The notes below the pieces were generated by a model, which saw only the letters and a program-made list of their open reading frames with translations, did no database searches and had not been told where the DNA came from. This document shows, in pieces, positions 55,875 through 64,000 of a DNA stretch of 64,000 nucleotides (position 1 is its first letter; the number at the start of each line of letters is the position of its first letter). This DNA is from Carposina sasakii (Eukaryota > Arthropoda > Insecta > Lepidoptera > Carposinidae). Made by a program: the position numbers and the translations under genes. The DNA lies in NCBI GenBank assembly GCA_014607495.2, contig CP053163.1, positions 3,514,716-3,578,715 of the forward strand, in the 5' to 3' direction.

Positions 55875-57030
55875 ACTTCTGCCAGCGGGTTATGTGGGAC
55901 TCACATCCGGTCGAAAGATGGAAAATGGCCGGAGAATACCCACTAAACCCCCACGGTGTCCTCTTCGCCGCATTGCACGGGGCCGTGGGACTACCTAAGC
56001 ATTCTACCTCAGACCCCGTGCTGCGGCCTGTCCGCCCCACCTGGGCGGGCCCTCCTCGGGGCACTCTGCGAGCGCCCCAGGGCGCCTCTGGAACCCTATC
56101 ATCTCGAGGCGCGTGAGACAACAAGCACGCGCCGTTCGACTTGAGAACCCGTGCAATGGGTGACAGCCTGCCCCGAAACTGCCACCCGAGCCCTCACCGT
56201 GGGCACTCCGGTGCGCAGCCCGGAGAGCCCACCACCGTCTCCCTTATCCCAAGGGAGACCACTCGTTGGCCCGCGCCGCAGAGCATGTTGCAACGACACA
56301 CAGAGCATGATACGGCGCGAGACCCCACCTCCCGGGGATATGCATCCCCGGTGGCCCCATGCCGCAGAGCATGTTGCCAGAACATACAGAGCATGATACG
56401 GCATGGGACCCCCTCGTCCTCCCCCTCCTGGGGAGCTCGACCTCCTGAGGCGTACTAGTGGGGTTCGACCAGCACCCCACGTTCCAGCCTCCCACCTCAT
56501 GTGGACCTACTGACCACCCAGGCCTCTCCGCATCGACTGGACCTGCGCGTTCAGTCGGAACAGAGAGGCCTGCCACCTCATGGTCCCATCGTGGCATACC
56601 GCAGAGCTTACTGGAGAGGTTGCAGAGCATGCAGGTTGCAGAGCGGTGAACCCGACTTGGATGCAGAGCTGGTGGCAACACGAAGTGCGATGCAGCTCTG
56701 CATTCCAAGCCGCCCAAGGTTGCAGAGCGGGATAATCCATGATGCAGAGCCTCGATCCAGTAGATGCCGAGCCACGACAGGAACCACGAACTCCCCTCTT
56801 TGGGGAGTCTCCGCGAAGCGAGCCATTGCTGGCCCGCATTAGGGCCGTCCAAAGCCCCTCTGTACGCAGAGGGACCGGACAGCCCCCTCCTCTGGGTGAA
56901 ATTGGTCCGCGGGGGCCCTAAGGCCCCAACCCACCGGCCGAAGCCGGTGGCCCCCTATCCGCCACCTGGGGACGCGCCACATTTCGGTATCACCCAACCC
57001 GGCTCCCCCGCACTGATGTGCACGGGGTGG
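55875..57030. repeat. GC-rich repeat island
   Basis: A sharp change to GC-rich sequence in a very AT-rich setting. Motif 'gcagagcatgttgc' / 'cagagcatgatacggc' recurs: 56274-56337 is partly duplicated at 56357-56430, and 'ttgcagagc' occurs again at 56617, 56636 and 56719. Open frames in all six phases here are a consequence of low stop-codon density and show no known domain. It is probably an inserted transposon fragment (a GC-rich LINE or its untranslated region), class unknown. Confidence 0.6.
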
Positions 57031-57059
57031 TGCATAGGCAAGACCTAGCTTAACACTAG

Positions 57060-57911
57060 CGTAGAATTTTCTAAATAAAAGATTTTGTTGAAACTACACT
57101 TAACAAAGTGCGTAATATTAAATATCATCTCATTTCCTTAAACAAATGCCTCACGTAAATGTCAATCACTTAGATCGAAGTTAGTGCTGACACGGGTTTT
57201 CCCTTTTCCACCCTCTGTGGCAATTTTTTTTAGATGCCAACCACAACAACCCTTAGCAAGTGACATTCACTTGTTTTACGCGAATTGCAAATGTCATGAC
57301 ATCTGTCAACCGGCGACACGTCTTATCTCGGGGGTGAAGACGTAAAAAAACCTCGGGGGTAAAAAGCACCCCACGGCAAAGACAATGGAGGGTATCAAAT
57401 GTATTTATGACTATGTAAATTGGTTCAATTTCGTAGGCGAATTTGAAATTTCTCCTAAAAGGCTCGATCTCGTTGATATCTGGCGACAGATGTTTGTGAT
57501 CGCGTCGGCCGTGATTGTTTATGTTTTACGACATTTCTGCAGATTTTATGTTTTTTATTCAATGATAAAACAGGAAGATCAGTAACAAAATATTGACGCC
57601 TTTTTATATTGATGTCTATATGACCCAAATTGCGGCTGTTATAAGTTTATTGTGGAATTTATAGGTCTTAAATGTTCTATTAATGTCCCGACTATGCCTT
57701 AGAAAAGTTCGCGGCAGGCAGGCGATATAGTCCATGAACCAAAATCTAGGTATTATTATGAGTTTCGAAAGAAAATTGCGGCAACTCCACAAATAACGGC
57801 ATAAGGACAGGGAGATAAATATTGAGTAGGTATTATCATAATCTATGCCCAAAATAAGATATTAAAAGAAGGACTTAGATGATAACATTCCAACGCATAA
57901 CATAAATCTCT
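57060..57911. other. No recognised feature
   Basis: AT-rich sequence. The phrase 'ctcgggggt' is repeated at 57328 and 57352 around A-runs. Confidence 0.4.
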
Positions 57912-58177
57912 ATACAGGGTGTAACAAAAAGGGTATGTTAAGCGAAAAGCTATGTAAATAGCCCACTATATAGAACCTATCCACAAAATTTGAGATCCGA
58001 AATCACATGTTTATTTTTCCCGATAGTATGGAGAATTTTTTAATATCTCAGGAATTTCATATAATCTTGTAACATAAAAATGTGATTTCGAGTCTCAAAT
58101 TTTGGAAATAGGTTCTCTATAGTGGGCTATTTATATAGCTTTTCGCTTAACATACCCCTTCTGTTAGACCCTGTATA
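57912..58177. mobile_element. Fold-back MITE family D, copy 2
   Basis: 'acagggtgtaacaaaaaggg' at the left, inverted 'ccccttctgttagaccctgt' at the right, and near-complete self-complementarity between. Same length and order as copy 1 at 27943-28210. Confidence 0.88.
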
Positions 58178-58932
58178 TTTTACGTCCCCAAAATCACCTT
58201 TATCAATCTGAAAATAATATAAAAATAATTCCTAGAAAAAGCTCACACTTTATCTACACGTAATATTTTCCCCAAAAGTGCACTATCAATTCCCACAAGC
58301 TTACTTCGGAAGAAAAAGATTCCTTACAAAATATACTGTGAAGTTCTAAAAACAGAACGTAAACTCCTTTTTTAGTAAAACGGTAACTAAACCATATGAA
58401 TAACGGAATAAAGTCCTATTTACAACTGGGAATGTAAAAGTTTTAGTTAAGTTCTGGACGTAACAATTTACACTTAAGGATCGGAGATAAGTGTATGACG
58501 TCACGACAATGTTCGAAAAACGCGGGAAATGCGGATAGGGGGCGTTGCGTTAGTTTTTTTTCACATTCGCGCTAAAATATGAGGTGGGGAACACACGAGA
58601 AAATTATTTAAGAGAAGTTAAAATCCGAAGATATCTTTACACAAAGATTTTTTTTGAGCACCATTTAAACTCATCCTCCAAATTTCCAAATAACATAGAC
58701 AGTTTTGTAGACAGTAGGTATACTGAATAAAAGAAACCTTTTATTATATATAAACCTTTATATCCGCTAATTTTAAAGTGCAATTTTTCTGTTCCATGAT
58801 ATTTATAAGGACGTGCTAGATGTACTTAATTATATTTTGATTGAAACATAATTATAAAATTATTAATAAAATAATATATTAATAAATGAAACATAATTTA
58901 AAACGATAAATAATCGTTACCTTTATAAACAA
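58178..58932. other. No recognised feature
   Basis: AT-rich, anonymous. Confidence 0.4.
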
Positions 58933-59140
58933 CTAGCGGCCGCCCACGGCTTCGCCCGCGTGAGAGTGCATTACTCCCGTGCGAAGCCGGGGCGGGTCCC
59001 TAGTTATACATTATAAACCTTTCTTGTCAATCACTTTATCTATTAAAAAAACCGCATCAAAATCCGTTTCCTAGTTTGACAGATCTAAGCATACATAGGG
59101 ACGGACAGACAGCGACTTTGTTTTATAATATGTAGTGATT
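58933..59140 (+). repeat. Dispersed repeat family F-like copy
   Basis: 'ctagcggccgcccacggctt' and 'cggacagacagcgactttgt' then 'tataatatgtagtgat' follow the plan of family F but with a deleted and diverged middle, which has 'gtgcgaagccggggcgggtc' instead. Confidence 0.5.
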
Positions 59141-59225
59141 CAATTATAATTACATAGTAGGTAACGTTTACATAGTGATTACGGTATTATACCCACTTTA
59201 TATATTTTAGATTGTAATTTTTTAT

Positions 59226-59278
59226 GTGTGTGTGTGGCGAAAAATAAAAATAAACGTTTTCTTTCTTTCTTTCTTTAC
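59226..59278. repeat. Low-complexity (GT)n/(CTTT)n stretch
   Basis: 'gtgtgtgtg' followed by A-rich sequence and 'tttctttctttctttcttta'. Probably the 3' end of an old retroposon. Confidence 0.6.
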
Positions 59279-60666
59279 TCAGAAAGCAATAAATTATTTC
59301 AAAATGTCTACATATGGTCCAATTAATCGTTACTATACTAAGCTATCTTAAGACATATCCTTAGACTGTTTCCCATTGTCTCCCCATCAATTTCATTAGG
59401 GTCGTTCTATAGTGGTGCTAAAACAATGTGTGAAGGGAGTCCCAGATAAATGTCACTTAAGATAGTGAACGGCGACAAGCCGGGTACTTATTACATACCA
59501 AAATGTATCAGTTTAGATATAGTAGATTGAAATAGAAAGTTAGAAAAAAGTCTTAATACGGCAATATTTGTATAATTTGGTAGTAGATATTAATTTTAAT
59601 TTTTTAGTAAATTATTAAAAAATAATAAAATTTGTGGAGTTTCAGGTAAGATCCCTCCATCTTTTATGTCATTTTTTGGGTCACTGAGAAAATTACGCAG
59701 TCTGGTGTTTTTCTTTTTAACATAAGAGTTGAATAACTTTTTGGTCCTTTTTTAGTGTTTAATTACTACACAATAGAGATTACACGATGTTGATAAACAT
59801 TTGATGGGTCATCTATTAAACTTGCATCCTTTCCCACATCGCTGTCAGTCGCACATCGATTCTGACATGGAGCAAATATTAAAGGTGATTCTCCATAGAA
59901 AATAGAATTTCTGCTGAGAGAATAATAAGAAAGCTACATTATGTTAGCAGGCAGTTATTTGCTAATAGTTCATATTGCGTTAGCATATTGGCTTTAGCAT
60001 AACTATATCGCCTATTTGCAAAAAGCCTGATATTTTATAAACCATTACTTTGTGAGATGTCACGTTGTTCTTGTAAAGAGGCGGTATGTATTATCACGTC
60101 TCCAGTGTCTAACTATTCCACGTTGCCGACACTTACAAGAATGTGTCTAACATTCAAAAGGAAAGCCTCAAGACACCCAACTTCTAGTTAACTAATCTAT
60201 ACCACGATACAAGAAAACACTAATGTTTCTCGAACTTTGATAACCATTGCTGGTTTGATACTAATCTAAAATTTTACACAGTGGTGTGAAAGGGGTAATG
60301 TATAGCGCGTGGGTTTTATGTGTCGTGATGGGTGTGAATGTTGTGCTGTGACGTGATGCTGTCAATCACAATCAGAGTCGGCCACCCGCGCGATTAGGTG
60401 CGGGTTCGGAACAGGGAATACTCGGAGACTTCAAGGGAAATTCAATTCTATAAAAAAATATCTAAAATACTTACAATTACTGCTGACAACAAAAAATTAA
60501 GATTAGCTACTCAGAAATTTGCATCCAAATATTTGGATGTATATTATATTTTTCTTATGCCTGTAAATAATTTTAAAACTTGGCTTTCATTTCACAATTT
60601 TGCTTTCATTTGATTATTGTATCAATGAACTAGTATCCAAACTATTAGGATACCTACTCGTATCTA
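59279..60666. other. No recognised gene
   Basis: AT-rich sequence. A 71-codon frame at 60398-60613 has no recognised product. Confidence 0.4.
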
Positions 60667-61043
60667 TACAGGATGATTTTTGGTCGTCAACGTTCCCGAA
60701 AACTACGGAATCTCCTCATCATCACGATCATTTTTCTCCATGGAAGCATACCTGGGAAGTGTCTGGTTTCCAAAATATTAGGGTCCAAAGTTGAGTAAAT
60801 AGACTGTGTTTTTCTGCATAAAGGCACATAGACGCGCGAAGCAGGATTTTTTCACGAAAAATAATTAATATCTGTCTATAAAAAAACTAACATAAACACT
60901 AGACACTATAAATTTCGCACGATCAAAGAATAAAAAAAAAATAAAAAAAAAATCCCAGCATTTTTTTTGGCATAAACTTACTTTATTTCATGTATAGAAT
61001 ACGTACCCTTCGTTAAAGGTGGCCACAAAAAAACATCCTATAT
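60667..61043 (+). mobile_element. Family C MITE, full length
   Basis: 'tacaggatgatttttggtcg' to 'aaaaaacatcctatata'. All landmarks of the family are present; A-rich expansion near 60930-60955. Confidence 0.9.
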
Positions 61044-61458
61044 ACACCTAGGCCGCTTATACCCTAAGTGGTTAAGTAAGACTACAGACCTCTTTAAATT
61101 AGATATGTTCCAATTCCAAAGTCTGGGCCCATCGCTCGTCAATAATTGTCGGCTAAACCATATTAGGTATAACTTTCGATGCACAGCTCCACGCCACCCC
61201 TGTTCGAAGCCAAACAATTACCTAGGTGTACAGGCATCACCAGATATCTACGTGTCAGTCTTATCTGCAATCTGTACACACACGGAGCTCATGGAAGCAT
61301 CCTCGTGTTTTTGTTGTATTAGGAAAATGCATCCGAATAGCGAACTCCCATCATCTTATGGGGCAGAGGACCTCTATAGATCTCCGCCTAAGACTCATAG
61401 TTTTTCATAAAATCCTAAAATAACAAATGAACAAAAATTATTGCCGTGTTGTGTTGGC
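61044..61458. other. No recognised gene
   Basis: Balanced base composition with overlapping frames of 101 and 65 codons on the plus strand (61105-61423), without a known domain or clear start. Possibly part of the neighbouring LINE fragment. Confidence 0.35.
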
Positions 61459-61592
61459 AGAGTAGAATAGCATGTCTGCTCGTGGGTATCGTAAGAGGTG
61501 ATTAAGGGTTTCCGGGTGGGCAGCAATGCCAGTCTGAAAATCACACTTTGGTTACCATCCGCCTGTCCAGCGTGGTGACTATGGACAAAAAC
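61459..61592 (+). mobile_element. RTE-type LINE 3' region fragment
   Basis: 'gctcgtgggtatcgtaagag ... gggtttccgggtgggcagca ... gtctgaaaatcacac ... cgtggtgactatggacaaaa' matches the start of the 43725-43988 copy. The EAYVQQW part is missing. Confidence 0.6.
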
Positions 61593-62189
61593 CAACCAAT
61601 AGAACCAAGCACAGAAGGCGCCGTAAGTTACGGTTACGGGCCGTAACGTAACTGAGCTGTCACTTATGTCAGGTGTCACTGCCGGCAAATCAGTGCGAGT
61701 CACAGGTCAGGAGTCACCAACCGTCGGTCACGCTGCGGCCGCACCGGGCCTGCTATTATGCCCTGTTTAACGGACACCGGACATACTGTTTTTGGTGTTT
61801 TTTTTTTAAAGATTTTTTATACTCGTAGTCTTTGGGTAATTGAATGAGTTGCGTATTAGCTAAGCAGCAAGGGTTAGGTAATGTTACATCTTGTCGCATT
61901 GATGTTCGTTATTACAAGATTTCTGACAATTATTAGTAGCGATTATCATAAAGTCATTTACCGAATGCCCTAAATGGAGGCTTCCTATTGCTGGAAATGT
62001 TGCCATGACAAACCTTTGTTGATTCTATCGAGATATTAAGTTACTTTGTCTAATACACTTGGTCTGATATACTTGTTCTAATTGTTCTAATGCTTTATTG
62101 TACACAGTAAAGTTTTCACAAATAAAGTTTATGACAAAGAAAATGTACAAAGGCGTGCTTATCTCAATATATACTTAATAATATAGTAG

Positions 62190-62472
62190 GTATACATCAT
62201 CATCTTCCTGCCCTGTTCCAATTTATTTGGGGTCGGCGCAATATGTTCTTTTCTACCATTCATCCCTATTATCCGTCATCGCATTGCTCACTCCCAGTAC
62301 ACGCATATCCTCCTTCACACAGTCCATCCAACACTTCTTTGGTCTACCTCTTCCTTTTTATCCATCCATACTCATGCACAACGCTTTCTGTAAAATATGC
62401 CTTTCATCCCTTCGCTTTACATGCCCGTACCAAGACAGACGGTTACTTCGTAACATGTCTGTGATCGGCGCA
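62190..62472 (-). pseudogene. RTE-type LINE reverse transcriptase C-terminus
   Basis: On the minus strand the sequence reads MLRSNRLSWYGHVKRRDE, then KGRGRPKKCWMDCVKEDMRV, then YCADPK, with three in-frame stop codons and a GAT-rich tail at 62197-62205. 'W-GHV-RR-DE ... GRPK-W-D-V-EDM ... ADP' is the well-known C-terminal pattern of RTE-like LINE proteins. About 90 codons remain; 5' truncated and dead. It is a different subfamily from the EAYVQQW type. Confidence 0.88.
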
Positions 62473-62475
62473 ACT

Positions 62476-63578
62476 TCAACTAGTAGGTTATTTATATCGT
62501 TATTTATTATCCTAATCTAACTTTGGTATTTCTGCGGCTTTAGCTATTGAATTTGTAGGCCTCTCTAACATCTTCCTCATTTCATATCTATATAAGTGCA
62601 TTAGCTCTTTTCAACGCAATTTTGTATCGCTTCAAAACTTTCTGATTTGCCTCCAAGTTAAACAATGTTTCAGTAAATTTCAGCGAGGTTTAGGGCGGGA
62701 GGCGTGCCAGAGGTCGCCCAATGGGGTCGGAGGTCGCGACCCCCCGACCTCTACCTATTACAGTCATCAATAAACATATATATACCTTGGGAGGGTTAAC
62801 GGGTAAGATATGGGAGTATAGGTGTGAACTTAGGAGGTAGACTGTACGCGCAAGCTCCTTCGCTTTATACGATTGATAAGTACCTAAAGTTTTCCGCCCC
62901 TGAATGTGTCAATCAACCAATCAATACGTTCTGAAGCTATTAGAAATAAACAACAAGGTATAAGGCATAAGAATAAAACAAGATTTATGTACTTTTGTTT
63001 ATACTTATTCATCGATGAGTGAGTGTAATTTGGTCACAGTGAAAAGCATTTTTTGTACTTAGATCGCATGCTTTAGACACATTTTACAGCAAGTTATTAC
63101 CCTTAGTATGATTTAAACTGTTTGAAATTCCTCAGACTCTACTGTATAGCATGTATGAAGCCATTTATTAGAATTATCTTAGTACCTACCAAACTAACGA
63201 CCTGTTTATTAATGCACATAACTGTTTAACTGTGATTTTGTAGGACTTTTAGGTTAGTGGTTCTTATGTTTAATTTAAATACGTTATTGCACATAAGAAG
63301 TCAATAACAGCACAAATAATTTAACTTAAATAAAAATGTAAAAGGGTGAGTGTACCTATAGAAGAGATTTATTTCAGCATACTTACTATCTTATGCCATT
63401 TCATTTGATTATACTTACTTTGGTCAGGATTTCCAAAAGTCCCACTTCCCATGTGGGCTCACGGGTCAGAGGTCCGGAAACAGGTGTCGCTAGCGTTGCG
63501 GTCAGGATTTCGGAACTGTCAGTTATTAGCTGTTCTACTTTGATTTTTTTATGCAGGTGTTTATATAACAGACTACCG
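62476..63578. other. No recognised feature
   Basis: AT-rich sequence with a small GC-rich patch at 62685-62755; no gene seen. Confidence 0.4.
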
Positions 63579-63690
63579 CTCGCCCATGGCTTCGTCCGTG
63601 TAAACTTTTGAATTCCCGTTTCTCCCATTTTCTGAGAATTTCTGAAAATCTTTCTTACCTTCCAGCCTATGACATACGAACAACACACCC
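63579..63690 (+). repeat. Family F-like 5' fragment
   Basis: 'ctaccgctcgcccatggctt' then 'cgtccgtgtaaacttttgaa' resembles the 'cgcccgcgacttcgtccgcg' start of family F copies. Weak similarity. Confidence 0.35.
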
Positions 63691-63887
63691 TCCAAGTTTT
63701 AGGTGTTTAACTGGTGTATATTAAAATAAAGGTAAACAACATTTAAAAGAGTACTTAATATGTAGGTAAGTTTATTACAGTTATTAGCAAAATTTGTTTA
63801 CTCGTACCTACATGAACTAATATCTGCCAGTCATAGTACTTCAGATTGCTATACTTACCTATAGTAGATACAATATATGAATTTTAT

Positions 63888-64000
63888 CCTTTGCTCTCCT
63901 TCCGTGTATGTCGTAAGTGTCGTCTTTCATCTGTTTCCGATGTGCTAAGCGTGGCTGTGGGATTTTCCTCATGATCCTGCAGTTCTAGCTACCCCATTTT
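63888..64000 (+). repeat. Dispersed repeat family B, cut by window end
   Basis: 'ttgctctccttccgtgtatg ... gtgctaagcgtggctgtggg ... catgatcctgcagttctagc' and continues past the end of the window. Confidence 0.7.

Noticed and set aside
55892..56852. Many overlapping frames of 60-200 codons on both strands
   Set aside because: They overlap in all six phases in a GC-rich repeat; absence of stops follows from base composition.
1..64000. CRISPR array, bacterial operon or integrated viral genome
   Set aside because: No regularly spaced repeats, no densely packed frames with ribosome binding sites, and no viral structural or polymerase motifs other than LINE reverse transcriptases.

Overview
The window looks like AT-rich, intron- and repeat-rich nuclear DNA of a moth or butterfly (Lepidoptera). 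This rests on the repeat content: RTE-type LINE 3' ends coding for the 'EAYVQQW' C-terminus, tRNA-headed SINEs, many TA-flanked MITEs, and short dispersed repeats I associate with lepidopteran genomes. No prokaryotic operon, CRISPR array or viral genome is visible. Most of the 64 kb is transposon-derived or featureless intergenic/intronic sequence.

Layout. 0-13.6 kb: dispersed repeats, one ~0.4-kb MITE family (called family C here), a tRNA-like SINE, a small hairpin and no clear gene. 13.6-18.1 kb: a complete but dead pogo/Tigger-like DNA transposon with TA target duplication, matching TIRs, a frameshifted DDE transposase, and two later insertions inside it. 18.76-18.97 kb: one good candidate coding exon on the minus strand with acceptor and donor. 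21.1-23.5 kb: the one convincing complete host gene, an uninterrupted 806-residue single-pass membrane protein on the minus strand. 25-31 kb: repeats, a perfect 2 x 271-bp palindromic element carrying a hammerhead-ribozyme-like motif in each arm, a fold-back MITE and a tRNA-Ala. 31.8-34.8 kb: a 5'-truncated LINE with an intact 906-residue endonuclease/reverse transcriptase frame. 35-37 kb: a PIF/Harbinger-type MITE, a second copy of the hammerhead-bearing element, and an inverted pair of tRNA-like SINE pieces. 37-64 kb: mostly anonymous AT-rich DNA with SINE, LINE and MITE copies, a 97-bp tandem duplication and a GC-rich repeat island at 55.9-57.0 kb.

The most interesting signal is the pair of elements at 26.8-27.4 kb and 36.0-36.6 kb. 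They share the same two ends in opposite orientations, are flanked by 12- and 13-bp direct repeats, and contain CUGAGGA / 4-bp stem / GAAA flanked by complementary arms, as in hammerhead ribozymes. Variable-length target duplications, inverted terminal blocks and a hammerhead with a very short stem III are what is known for Penelope-like retroelements, so I infer a small non-autonomous Penelope-like family. No functional system linking several host genes is visible. Repeat classifications come from reading motifs only and have not been checked against a database.
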